The translations under genes and the position numbers were made by a program. Positions 1 through 8,273 of a DNA stretch of 64,000 bases are shown here, piece by piece. How positions within the stretch are numbered: position 1 is the stretch's first letter; every line of letters begins with the position of its first letter. A model generated the notes under the pieces. The model did not search any database and was not told the DNA's origin. It saw only the letters and a list, made by a program, of their open reading frames with translations. The stretch is from positions 682,001 through 746,000 of the forward strand of contig NZ_CP012697.1 of the NCBI RefSeq assembly GCF_001314225.1, in the 5' to 3' direction. The stretch comes from Microbacterium sp. No. 7. Lineage in GTDB: Bacteria > Actinomycetota > Actinomycetes > Actinomycetales > Microbacteriaceae.

Positions 1-1
1 G

Positions 2-646
2 ATCGTGCTCGAGCACGGCTCCGACGGCCTGCTGCTCGCGCCGCGGTCGCTCGAGGAGATCGCGCTGCTGCAGCAGGTCATCACCCCGCAGCAGCAGCAC
101 CTGCTGCTGGAGGAGTTCGTCGTCGAGGAGGTCGAGCACATCGGTATGGGCGAGCGCGCCTGCATCGACACGTGCTCGCTTCTCGAGCAGGACGAAGGAT
201 GCCTCATCGGCTCGTTCGCGTCGGGATTCTTCCTCTCGTGCTCCGAGACCCACCCGCTGCCCTACATGCCCACGCGTCCGTTCCGCTGGAACGCCGGCGC
301 GGTGCACTCCTACGTGCTCGGCCCCGACAACCGCACCCGCTACGTCTCGGAGCTGCGCGCGGGCCACCCGATCCTCGCGGTGCGCACCGACGGCTCGGTG
401 CGCGAGGTGCGCATCGGCCGCGTCAAGATCGAGCGCCGCCCGCTCATCTCGATCACGGCCGCGACGCAGGACGGCAAGCGCGTGAACATCATCGCGCAGG
501 ACGACTGGCACGTGCGCCTGCTCGGCCCCGGCGCGACCGTGAACAACGTCACGGAGCTGACGCCCGGCGACCGCCTGCTGGGCTACGTGCCGGCCGAGTC
601 GCGTCACGTCGGCCTGCCGATCTCCGAATACTGCATCGAACGATGA
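2..646 (+). CDS. 3-dehydroquinate synthase II (5'-truncated by window edge)
   Basis: The frame is open from the window edge, so the start and N-terminus are missing; about 214 C-terminal residues are visible. The family is the NAD-dependent archaeal-type DHQ synthase (MJ1249 type), which cyclises 2-amino-3,7-dideoxy-D-threo-hept-6-ulosonate to 3-dehydroquinate. The actinobacterial homologue GriH makes 3-amino-4-hydroxybenzoate instead. Recognition rests on GMGERACIDTCSLL, on the stretch reading PFRWNAGAVHSYV, on GRVKIERRPL, and on the C-terminal NNVTELTPGDRLLGY. Its stop codon overlaps the start of the A-T-TE synthetase (ATGA at 643-646), so the two are translated together. That suggests a secondary-metabolism copy rather than the housekeeping shikimate enzyme. 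An aldolase partner (GriI type) would be expected upstream, outside the window. Family assignment is firm; the product is inferred. Confidence 0.85.
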   Translation: MVLEHGSDGLLLAPRSLEEIALLQQVITPQQQHLLLEEFVVEEVEHIGMGERACIDTCSLLEQDEGCLIGSFASGFFLSCSETHPLPYMPTRPFRWNAGAVHSYVLGPDNRTRYVSELRAGHPILAVRTDGSVREVRIGRVKIERRPLISITAATQDGKRVNIIAQDDWHVRLLGPGATVNNVTELTPGDRLLGYVPAESRHVGLPISEYCIER

Positions 647-3411
647 CGCCGGCGTCCGTCGCGGCGCGTCACGGTGATCAGGCCCGGAGCGAGCCGGTGC
701 AGGGCGATGACGAGTCGCAGCGGCCCGCGTTCGTGCCGCTGCGGGTCCCCGGGGAGTGGACGTCGGTGACGCACCGGCTGCGGCACGTCGCCGCGGCGCT
801 GCCCGAGGCGCTCGCGCTCACGGGGCCCGACGGGCGGCTGACGTACGGGCGGCTGCTGGCGCGCGTCGACGGCTGGGGGGCCGCGATCGCGCGCCAGGAA
901 CGGCATCGCGCGCACGAGGGGGCGCCGATCGCCGTCGTGATGGACGGCACGGTCGCCGCGGTGTGCGCCTTCCTCGCCGTCCTGGCGGCGGGGCGCATGG
1001 CGATGCCGATCGACCCGACGTTCCCCGACGAGCGCGTGCACGCCCTGCTCGACCGCGCGGGGGCGCGGCTGCTCGACGTGTCGGCGCTGCCGGCGGATGC
1101 GGCATCCGTGCCGGAGCAGGCGGGGTCGGGAGTGCCGGTGCCGGGGGAGCCCCTGCCGGAGACGCCGGTGCCGGGGGCGTCGGCGACGAGCCCGGCGGAC
1201 GGTGGCGTCAATGAGGACACGCCGGCCGCCGTCATCTTCACCTCGGGCTCGACGGGCGCGCCCAAGGGGTGCGTGCACGACCACGGGGCGTGGCTGCACC
1301 AGGCCTACATCGGGCGGATGACGCACGATCAGGCGCCCGGCGTGCGCAACGCGATGGTGCTGCCGCTGAGCTTCGGCGGCGGCCTCGACATCGTCTTCTG
1401 CGCCCTGCTCAACGGCGCGAGCCTGCACGTGCGCGACGTGCGGCTCACGGGCCTCGCGGGCATGCCGCAGTGGCTGGCCGACGAGGGCGTCACGCACCTG
1501 CACGCGACGCCGTCGCTGCTCACCGCGATCATCGACGACGCACCGCCGCCCGCGCTGCCGGCACCCGTGCGCCTGACGACGGCGGGCGGGGAGCCCGTGC
1601 CGTGGTCGCTCGTGCGGCGCGTGCGCGACGCGGCCGAGGGGCCCGTGTCGTTCTGCGTGCTCTCGGGCGCGTCGGAGATCGGCTCGCTCGCCTTCCTGCG
1701 CGTCGAGCCCGACGAGGACGCCGACCGCGAGGGCTTCCTGCCCGTCGGCGGCATCGTGCCGAACAAGTCGGTCGAGATCGTCGACGACGAGGGCCGCCCG
1801 GTCCCCGACGGGGAGAGCGGACGGCTGCGGGTCACGGCGCGGTACCTCTCCAGCGGCTACTTCGACGACCCGGCGCGCACCGACGAGGCGTTCGAGGTCT
1901 CGCCCGACGGCGTCTGGACCTACCACGCCGCCGATCTCGCGCGCTGGGAGGCGCCCGGCGTCCTGCGCCTCATGGGTCGCGCCGACCAGGCGATGAAGGT
2001 GGGCGGCTATCTCGTCGCGCCCCTGGAGGTCGAGGCGGCGATCCTCGCGGCGGCGCCCGTCGTCGAGGCAGTCGTCACGACGGTGGATGCCGGTGGCCGG
2101 CAGCGCCTCGTCGCCCACGTCGTGCCCGCGCAGACCGACCGTCCGCTCATCGAGGCCGCGCTGCGCCGTCGTCTGCGCGAGCTGCTCCCCGCGTGGATGG
2201 TGCCCAGCCGCATCGTCATGATGCCGGCGCTCCCGCGCAACGAGCGCGGCAAGGTGAGCCGTGGCGACCTGCCGACGCCGCCCGCGCTGCCGGTGCTCGA
2301 GCCGCGCACGCCGGCGGAGCGGCTGCTCGCGACGATCTGGCAGTCGGTGCTGGGCCTCGACGCCGTCTCGGTCGACGCCGACTTCTGGGCGCTCGGCGCC
2401 GACTCGCTGGCCGTCGCCGAGATGCTCGCGCAGGTCGAGACCGCGACGGGCCGCAGCCTCGACTCCGCCGCGCTCGTCGCGGCGCCGACCATCGCGGAGC
2501 TCGCGCAGGTGATCGACGCGGGACGGGGCGGATCGCGGGCGACGGGCCGAGGCTCGCGGGTCGCGGGCCGGGGGCCGCGGGCGAAGGGCGAGGGGTCGCG
2601 GGCGGGGGGCGAACGCGACCTGCCCGGCTCCGCGGCGCGGCTGCCCGGCACCGCCGTGCGGCTCCGCAGGGGCGACCACCCCGCGCGCCTGCACGTCTTC
2701 GCGGGCGGGGGCGCGCCCGCCCTCGCGCTGCTGCCGCTCGTGACCGCGCTGCGCGCCGACGTCGAGACGATCGGCTACCAGGCCGCCGGCTACGAGCGCC
2801 GCGGTCCGGTCGACCGGACGCTGAACGCCGTGCTGCGCCGGCACCTCGGGGTCATCACGCGCACCGGACCCGAGACGCCGCTCGTGCTCGCGGGGCACTC
2901 GTACGGCGGCATCCTCGCCCTGGAGTGCGCCGCGATCCTGCGCGAGCGCGGCTACGACGTGCGTCTCGTCGCGGTGCTCGACTCGATCGTCTCCGACCGG
3001 TTCCTCGACCGCGCCGTCGGGCCCGGTCATCGCCCCGCCGACCTGCCCGGGTCGCCGCGCGGCATCGCTCCGCCGTGGGGCGAGCGCATGCGCACGCACG
3101 CGCGTCAGGTCACGGCCGGGTGGACGCGGCATCCGCAGCGGCTGCAGAACGCCGTGTTCTGGGAGCAGAGCCTGCGGCTGTTCAACCGGCACCGCCCGCA
3201 CCGGTGGGAGGCGCCGACCGTCGTCTTCACGGCCCCCGACAACCCCAACGACCTCACGTGGTGGGGCGAGCTGCTCGCCGGCCCGCACGAGGTCGTGCCC
3301 GTCGCCGGCGGTCACACCTCGATCCTGCGGCCGCCGTTCGACCGGCCCGTCGTCGACCGGCTCGACGCCGAGCTCGCCCGCATCGCGCAGGGCTCCGCGC
3401 CGCGCGGCTGA
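643..3411 (+). CDS. Single-module A-T-TE nonribosomal peptide synthetase-like enzyme
   Basis: A 922-residue protein. The start is the ATG that overlaps the upstream stop. The adenylation domain covers about residues 40-550, with core A3 FTSGSTGAPKG near 199, A8 near 446 and the A10 lysine in NERGKVSR near 532. A carrier domain follows, with LGADSLAVAE (phosphopantetheine serine) near 585. A Gly/Arg-rich linker spans about 626-672. The thioesterase has GHSYGG near 751 and a GGHTS histidine near 889. There is no condensation domain. The A4 region reads PLSFGGG where amino-acid-activating domains have FDxS, so the Asp that binds the alpha-amino group is missing. The substrate is therefore probably not an alpha-amino acid; an aryl acid made through the upstream DHQ synthase II, or an aryl-pyruvate as in RalA/AtrA-type A-T-TE enzymes, would fit. 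The product is not predictable from sequence. Confidence 0.88.
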   Translation: MTPASVAARHGDQARSEPVQGDDESQRPAFVPLRVPGEWTSVTHRLRHVAAALPEALALTGPDGRLTYGRLLARVDGWGAAIARQERHRAHEGAPIAVVMDGTVAAVCAFLAVLAAGRMAMPIDPTFPDERVHALLDRAGARLLDVSALPADAASVPEQAGSGVPVPGEPLPETPVPGASATSPADGGVNEDTPAAVIFTSGSTGAPKGCVHDHGAWLHQAYIGRMTHDQAPGVRNAMVLPLSFGGGLDIVFCALLNGASLHVRDVRLTGLAGMPQWLADEGVTHLHATPSLLTAIIDDAPPPALPAPVRLTTAGGEPVPWSLVRRVRDAAEGPVSFCVLSGASEIGSLAFLRVEPDEDADREGFLPVGGIVPNKSVEIVDDEGRPVPDGESGRLRVTARYLSSGYFDDPARTDEAFEVSPDGVWTYHAADLARWEAPGVLRLMGRADQAMKVGGYLVAPLEVEAAILAAAPVVEAVVTTVDAGGRQRLVAHVVPAQTDRPLIEAALRRRLRELLPAWMVPSRIVMMPALPRNERGKVSRGDLPTPPALPVLEPRTPAERLLATIWQSVLGLDAVSVDADFWALGADSLAVAEMLAQVETATGRSLDSAALVAAPTIAELAQVIDAGRGGSRATGRGSRVAGRGPRAKGEGSRAGGERDLPGSAARLPGTAVRLRRGDHPARLHVFAGGGAPALALLPLVTALRADVETIGYQAAGYERRGPVDRTLNAVLRRHLGVITRTGPETPLVLAGHSYGGILALECAAILRERGYDVRLVAVLDSIVSDRFLDRAVGPGHRPADLPGSPRGIAPPWGERMRTHARQVTAGWTRHPQRLQNAVFWEQSLRLFNRHRPHRWEAPTVVFTAPDNPNDLTWWGELLAGPHEVVPVAGGHTSILRPPFDRPVVDRLDAELARIAQGSAPRG

Positions 3412-3509
3412 GCCCGACCGGAGGACTGGCCCGGCTCCGCGTTCAGGAGCGTCATGGGAACCGGTTGTTAGACTCGGGCTTTCGCCGAAGAAGAGGAACA
3501 CGACGGGGT

Positions 3510-4241
3510 ATGGACGCGACCGGACGGGGCAGGGTCAAGACGACCATCGCGTATCTGAGGCGCAAGATCGTGTCGGGCGAATGGCCGGTCGGATCGAAGA
3601 TCCCGACCGAGCCGGAGCTCATGGAGATGCTGGGCGTCGGCCGCACGACCGTGCGCGAGGCGGTGCGGTCGCTCGCGACGCTCGGGCTGCTCGAGCCCGC
3701 TGTCAGCCGCGGCACGTTCGTGCGCTCGCGGCTCCCCACGAGCGACATGCTCGCCGACTTCGTCTCGGAGTTCCCGGTGCACGAGATCCTCGGATTCCGC
3801 CGCGCGCTCGAGATCGAGGCCTGCCAGCTGGCCGCGCGCAACCGCACCGAGGCGCACATCGAGGCGCTGCGGGCCGCGCACGAGCGCGACCTGGCGGGGG
3901 ATGCCGGCACGCCGATGCGCTGGGAGCGCGGCCGCACGCCCGGCCAGTTCCACCAGCTGCTCATCGAGGCGACCGGGAACTCCCTGATGGTGGGGCTGTA
4001 CGCGGGCGTCATGGCGGGCCTGCGCACCGCGATCAACAAGGGCGAGGTGGTCTACGGCGCGGGCGTCGAGACGCGCCGCGCCGACCACGCGGCCATCCTC
4101 GAGGCGATCATCGCGGGCGACCCGATCGCGGCCGTGCACGCCGCCGCGGACCACGCCGAGCACGACCTCATCGCCGCCCCCGCCGACGACGACTCCGGCG
4201 ACGAGACCATCGCCGTCGCGACGGGCGCCACCACCGTCTGA
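3510..4241 (+). CDS. FadR-type GntR family transcriptional regulator
   Basis: A 243-residue DNA-binding regulator. The winged helix-turn-helix lies at about residues 8-70 (IPTEPELMEMLGVGRTTVRE) and an all-helical FCD ligand-binding domain fills about 85-225, with the FHQLLIEATGN and RRADHAAILEAI helices typical of the family. FCD domains usually bind small carboxylates. The chosen ATG follows an AGAGGA box at 3492. It begins 98 nt after the A-T-TE gene on the same strand, so it may control that pathway, although no operator could be identified. The C-terminal tail after residue 225 is acidic and low in complexity. Ligand and targets are unknown. Confidence 0.85.
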   Translation: MDATGRGRVKTTIAYLRRKIVSGEWPVGSKIPTEPELMEMLGVGRTTVREAVRSLATLGLLEPAVSRGTFVRSRLPTSDMLADFVSEFPVHEILGFRRALEIEACQLAARNRTEAHIEALRAAHERDLAGDAGTPMRWERGRTPGQFHQLLIEATGNSLMVGLYAGVMAGLRTAINKGEVVYGAGVETRRADHAAILEAIIAGDPIAAVHAAADHAEHDLIAAPADDDSGDETIAVATGATTV

Positions 4242-4302
4242 CCCGGCCTCCACCGGCCGATGCCGGACCGGCCCGCACCGCCCGGCGCCGGCCGCGCCCG
4301 GG

Positions 4303-5076
4303 TCAGCGCTGGCACTGCGGGCACCAGAAGACGATGCGCTCCTCGGTGGGGGTCGCGCCGAGGTCGGTGCGGCGGATGGGCGTGCCGCAGCGCAGGCAGG
4401 GCCGGCGCTCCCGGCGATAGACCCAGTTGCGCCGGCCGGGGCGGGTGTCGCCCGTGAAGGTGCGCTGCACCTGGTCGCGGCCCGCGCGGATCATCCGCGC
4501 GCCCGTCTCGAGCAGGCCGGGCGCGTCGACCTCCGTCGCGGGCGTCGTGGGGAGGATGCCGCGCACGAACAGCAGCTCGTTGGCGTACTCGTTGCCGAAG
4601 CCGGCGACGTTGCGCTGATCGAGCAGCGCGACGTGGATCGGCCGCGGGTCGGCGCCGAGGCGGCGCGCGGCCTCGGCGGCGTCCCAGTCGGGGCCGAGCG
4701 GATCGGGGCCGAGGTGGCCGACGACGCGATCCTCGTCGGCCGTCGGCAGCACCTCGACCATCGCGAGGTCGAAGCCCACGGCATCCGCCCTTCCCGTCGA
4801 GACGATCGCGCGCGCGGTGTGGCCGGGGCGTCGCCAGCGCTCGCCGGGACGATAGACGTGCCAGACGCCCTCCATGCGCAGGTGCGAGTGCAGGGTCTGG
4901 TCGCCGATGCGCACGAGCAGGTGCTTTCCGCGCGCGACGACCTCGTGCACGGTCTCGCCCGTGAGGTCGGCGGCGGCGCTGCCGGGTACGCGGATGTCGA
5001 AGCGCGTGACGGTCTGTCCCGCGAGCGCGGCGTGCAGCCGCTGCGCCGCGCGCCAGACGGTGTCGCCCTCGGGCAT
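4303..5076 (-). CDS. nei2: Fpg/Nei family DNA glycosylase (Nei2 type)
   Basis: A 257-residue base-excision repair enzyme of the formamidopyrimidine-DNA glycosylase/endonuclease VIII family, which removes oxidised bases and nicks the abasic site. The N-terminus MPEGDT supplies the catalytic Pro2 and Glu3. GKHLLVRI is the conserved Lys loop, and NVAGFGNEYANELLF is the helix-two-turn-helix. The C-terminal zinc finger reads CLRCGTPIRR followed by CPQCQR, so all four cysteines are present. A GGGAG ribosome-binding site stands 8 nt before the ATG. MPEGDT rather than MPELPEV places it with the Nei2 branch common in actinobacteria. It lies between two iron or secondary-metabolism blocks and is divergent from the siderophore operon; no functional link is evident. 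Confidence 0.92.
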   Translation of the reverse strand: MPEGDTVWRAAQRLHAALAGQTVTRFDIRVPGSAAADLTGETVHEVVARGKHLLVRIGDQTLHSHLRMEGVWHVYRPGERWRRPGHTARAIVSTGRADAVGFDLAMVEVLPTADEDRVVGHLGPDPLGPDWDAAEAARRLGADPRPIHVALLDQRNVAGFGNEYANELLFVRGILPTTPATEVDAPGLLETGARMIRAGRDQVQRTFTGDTRPGRRNWVYRRERRPCLRCGTPIRRTDLGATPTEERIVFWCPQCQR

Positions 5077-5168
5077 GGTCGTGCTCCCGTGTTCGCGGGC
5101 CGGTTCGGCCTTCCGGCCGACACTACTCCGTTCGACTGCGGTCGGCTCCGGGGAGTTGTGCGCGAGGG

Positions 5169-5187
5169 GCAGGCTAGGCTAACCTCA
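5169..5187 (+). promoter_or_regulatory. DtxR/IdeR-type iron box
   Basis: The 19 nt match the consensus TTAGGTTAGGCTAACCTAA at 15 positions, including the whole core TAGGCTAACCT. It overlaps plausible -10 hexamers (TAGGCT at 5175 or TAACCT at 5180, with TTGTGC at 5156 as -35). Iron-loaded repressor would therefore block transcription of the siderophore uptake operon that starts at 5309. Confidence 0.85.
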
Positions 5188-5277
5188 CTAATTGCGCCCG
5201 CGAGCCCCCGATTCGCCGGCCTGCTCGTGAGCCCCGGACGGACGCGTCCGTGTGGGCTCGGAGTGTCGACCCGACTG

Positions 5278-5302
5278 AAACCTTCAGTCTGACGAAAGGT
5301 TT
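5278..5302 (+). promoter_or_regulatory. Hairpin covering the ribosome-binding site of the SIP gene
   Basis: AAACCTT at 5278-5284 pairs perfectly with AAGGTTT at 5296-5302. The right arm contains the only ribosome-binding site (GAAAGG, 5294-5299) of the GTG start at 5309. Folding would hide it. Pairing is seen in the sequence; a regulatory role is inferred. Confidence 0.45.
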
Positions 5303-5308
5303 TCGCGC

Positions 5309-7162
5309 GTGCCCAAGACCACACGACGCCTCACCGTCCACCCCATGAGCCTGCGCGAGGTCGAGGTCACGCGCATCGAGGACATCACCCCGGGGCTGCG
5401 CCGCGTCGTGCTCGGCGGCGACGAGCTGGGCGCCTTCACGTCGTCGAACGGGCTGCCGCAGCCGGCCTTCCGCAGCGACGGCTTCGACGACGCCATCCGT
5501 CTCGTCTTTCCCTACCCGGGTCGCACCGATCCCGTGCTGCCGACGCAGGAGCCCGGTCACGTCGACTGGCCGAAGAGCCCCCGCGCGCTCTCGAAGGTCT
5601 ACACCGTGCGCGAGTGGGACCAGCGGAGCGGCGAGCTGACGGTCGACTTCGTCAAGCACGGCACGGGAGTCGCGACCACCTGGGCGTACCGCGCGTCGAC
5701 GGGCGACCGCGTGCACCTCGTGAGCCCGCCCGCGAGCGCCGCGCTGCCCGTCGCCGACTGGCTGCTGGTCGTCGGCGACGACACGGCGCTGCCCGCGATC
5801 GCCCGCCTGCTCGACGAGCTGCCGGACGACGCCCGCGCGCAGGTGTTCATCGAGATCTCGCTCGCCGAGCACCGCATCCCGCTGCGCGAGCTGCCCGGCG
5901 TCGAGGTGACGTGGCTCGTGCGCGACGGCCTGCCCGCCGGGACGACGACGCTGCTGACGGATGCCGTGCGCGCCGCCGACTGGTGGGAGGGCGACCCGTT
6001 CGCCTGGATCGCGGGCGAGTCGACGCAGGTCAAGCTGGTCCGCCGTCACCTGGTCGAGGACCGCGGGCTCGCGAAGGACGTCATCGACTTCACCGGCTAC
6101 TGGCGGCTCGGCGAGGTCATCACGCTCGAGGACGACCCCGCGGTGCCCGACCCCGAGCGCAACGAGGAGGCGTTCGAGAAGCTGCACGAGCTCGCCGAGC
6201 TCGCACCGCCGCTCGCGATCCGCGCGGCCGTCGACCTGGGGCTGCCCGAGCTCATCTCGCGCGGCGTCACGGGCGTCGGCGAGCTCGCGAAGCAGTCCTC
6301 GTGCGACCCCGTCGGCGTGCAGAAGCTGCTGCGCTACCTGCACGCGCTCGAGCTGCTCGAGGAGACCGTGCCGGGCCACTACGCGCTGACGGACGCCGGG
6401 GACTACCTCGTCGACGACTTCGTGCTCGACGTGCTGCAGCGCGACGGCTACTTCGCCCGGCGCTCGCTCGCCTTCCACGGCATCGAGCACTCCGTGCGCA
6501 CCGGAGGCGAGAGCTACACCTCCGTCACCGGCCAGAGCTACGCCGACCTGAGCGCCGAGCCCTGGTACGAGGACCGCGCGCTGGAGCAGATCTCCGACTT
6601 CGGCCGCTATCTCGCCGAGCCGCTCGCGCAGTCGCCGACCGTGCAGGGATTCCCGACCGTCACGGTGCGGTCGGAGGGCGCCGGCGTCATGGCATCCGCG
6701 ATCGTCGCCGCGGTGCCCGAGGCCCGCGTCACGATCGCCGACCTGCCCTCGCGCGTCGCGTGGTTCCGCGGCGACCTCGCCACGAGCGTCGCCGACGAGG
6801 AGCACCTGTCGCGCATCGACTTCGTGGAGCGGTCGCTGTTCGAGACGGCGCCCGCGACGGATGCCGTGCTCATCGTCAAGGAGCTCGGCCGGCACCGCCA
6901 CGACGACGCCGTCCACGTGCTGCGCCGCGCCGCCGCCGGGCTCACCGACGGGGGCGCGCTGCTCGTCGTCGAGGACATCCTCAAGACCGACGAGCTCGAC
7001 GAGCACGAGGTCGAGGCCGACCTGCAGATGTTCACGCTGTACGGCACCGGCATCCGCACCGAGGAGGAGCTGCTCGCGCTCTTCGCCGACGCCGGCCTTC
7101 GGGTGCACTCCGAGGAGCCCGTCGGCTGGGGATTCCGCATGTTCCGCGTCGTCCCCGTCTGA
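5309..7162 (+). CDS. Siderophore-interacting (SIP) flavoreductase fused to a degenerate O-methyltransferase domain
   Basis: A 617-residue fusion. Residues 1-270 form a SIP/ViuB-type flavoreductase, which uses FAD and NAD(P)H to reduce ferric siderophore in the cytoplasm. Signatures are KVYTVREW (flavin site), HGTGVATTWA, and the closing WIAGESTQVKLVRRHL and DFTGYWRLGE. Residues 280-617 match plant/streptomycete class I O-methyltransferases: a winged-helix dimerisation part (LTDAGDYL, SVRTGGESY) and a Rossmann part. The SAM loop, normally DxGGGxG, reads VRSEGAG near residue 450, and the HDW catalytic region reads GRHRHDD, so methyl transfer is doubtful. The GTG start follows GAAAGG by 9 nt. 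It heads the iron-boxed operon with the ABC uptake genes. SIP function is secure; the second domain's role is unknown. Confidence 0.88.
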   Translation: MPKTTRRLTVHPMSLREVEVTRIEDITPGLRRVVLGGDELGAFTSSNGLPQPAFRSDGFDDAIRLVFPYPGRTDPVLPTQEPGHVDWPKSPRALSKVYTVREWDQRSGELTVDFVKHGTGVATTWAYRASTGDRVHLVSPPASAALPVADWLLVVGDDTALPAIARLLDELPDDARAQVFIEISLAEHRIPLRELPGVEVTWLVRDGLPAGTTTLLTDAVRAADWWEGDPFAWIAGESTQVKLVRRHLVEDRGLAKDVIDFTGYWRLGEVITLEDDPAVPDPERNEEAFEKLHELAELAPPLAIRAAVDLGLPELISRGVTGVGELAKQSSCDPVGVQKLLRYLHALELLEETVPGHYALTDAGDYLVDDFVLDVLQRDGYFARRSLAFHGIEHSVRTGGESYTSVTGQSYADLSAEPWYEDRALEQISDFGRYLAEPLAQSPTVQGFPTVTVRSEGAGVMASAIVAAVPEARVTIADLPSRVAWFRGDLATSVADEEHLSRIDFVERSLFETAPATDAVLIVKELGRHRHDDAVHVLRRAAAGLTDGGALLVVEDILKTDELDEHEVEADLQMFTLYGTGIRTEEELLALFADAGLRVHSEEPVGWGFRMFRVVPV

Positions 7163-7249
7163 AGCCGGCCCCGTCTGACCGCACGGCCCGCCTGACCGCA
7201 CGGCCCGACCCCCACCCCGCACACACACAGCACACAGAAGGAACACCGC

Positions 7250-8266
7250 ATGACACGCACGCACACCGCCCGTCGCGCCACCGCGTTCGCCGGGCTCGCG
7301 CTCGGCGCCGCGCTCGCCCTCACCGCCTGCGGCTCGAGCACGCCCGCGTCCGGCGACGAGGCCGCCGCCGACGGCACGAGCAGCGCCGCCGCGACCGAGG
7401 GCTTCCCCGTCACGCTCGACACCGCCTACGGCGAGATCACCGTCGACGAGAAGCCGCAGAAGATCGTCGCGCTCAGCGCCAGCTATGTCGACGCCCTCGC
7501 CGCGATGGGCGTCGAGACGGTCGCGTTCAGCGCGGGCGTCGCCGACGAGGCCGCGTTCGCCGCGTCGTTCCCGTGGCTCGAGGGCGTCGCGACGGGCCCG
7601 ATGGACCCCGCGCTCGTCAACGCGGAGTACCAGCCCGTGCTCGAGGCGATCGCGAAGTACGACCCCGACCTGATCCTCGCCAACACGTGGCAGGTCGACG
7701 AGGACCTCTACACGCAGATCTCCTCGATCGCCCCGACGTTCGTCGGCGTCACCCTCGGCAACAACGACTGGAACGTGACCCTCGACGCGATCGGCGAGCT
7801 GATCGGCGAGCCGGATGCCGCCGACGCCGCCGCCGCGAAGGTCGAGGAGGCGTACGCCGCGGCGAGCGCCGGGATGCCCGGCCTGGAGGGCAAGACCTAC
7901 CAGTCGGTCGGCTATGACGGCACCAAGTTCTGGTTCGGCAACGGCAGCTGGCTCGACGGTTTCGGCCTCGTGCCCGCCGAGAACCAGGACAACACGCAGT
8001 CGGGCAACGGCACCAACGACATCTCGCTGGAGAACATCGACCAGCTGAGCGCCGACGTGCTGAGCATCTGGTTCTGGCAGTCGGACCCTGCGGTGCTCGG
8101 CGCCGACCCGCGCTACCAGCAGCTGCCCGCTGTGAAGAACGAAGCCGTGCTCGTGCCCGACCTGGCGCTCGCCAACGCGACGAACGGCGCCGGCCCGCTC
8201 AGCCTCGCCTGGGCGATCGACTGGGTGACCGAGCAGCTCTCGGGCACCGCGCTCGCGAAGGGCTGA
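7250..8266 (+). CDS. Iron-siderophore ABC transporter substrate-binding lipoprotein
   Basis: A 338-residue FecB/FepB-type binding protein. A lipoprotein signal peptide ends in the lipobox LTAC (Cys at about 26), followed by an Ala/Ser-rich linker to about 48, so the mature protein is tethered outside the membrane. The periplasmic-binding fold follows: KIVALSASYVDALAAMG and the YDPDLILANTW motif of this family. AAGGA stands 9-10 nt before the ATG. The gene follows the SIP gene by 87 nt and precedes two permeases by 7 nt, making one operon with them. The bound ligand is a ferric siderophore by family and by the iron box upstream; which one is not known. Confidence 0.92.
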   Translation: MTRTHTARRATAFAGLALGAALALTACGSSTPASGDEAAADGTSSAAATEGFPVTLDTAYGEITVDEKPQKIVALSASYVDALAAMGVETVAFSAGVADEAAFAASFPWLEGVATGPMDPALVNAEYQPVLEAIAKYDPDLILANTWQVDEDLYTQISSIAPTFVGVTLGNNDWNVTLDAIGELIGEPDAADAAAAKVEEAYAAASAGMPGLEGKTYQSVGYDGTKFWFGNGSWLDGFGLVPAENQDNTQSGNGTNDISLENIDQLSADVLSIWFWQSDPAVLGADPRYQQLPAVKNEAVLVPDLALANATNGAGPLSLAWAIDWVTEQLSGTALAKG

Positions 8267-8273
8267 TCCCGAC

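Noticed and set aside
604..3501. Minus-strand frame of 965 codons opposite the A-T-TE gene
   Set aside because: Low-complexity Arg/Gly/Ala translation; the plus strand has clear A, T and TE motifs.
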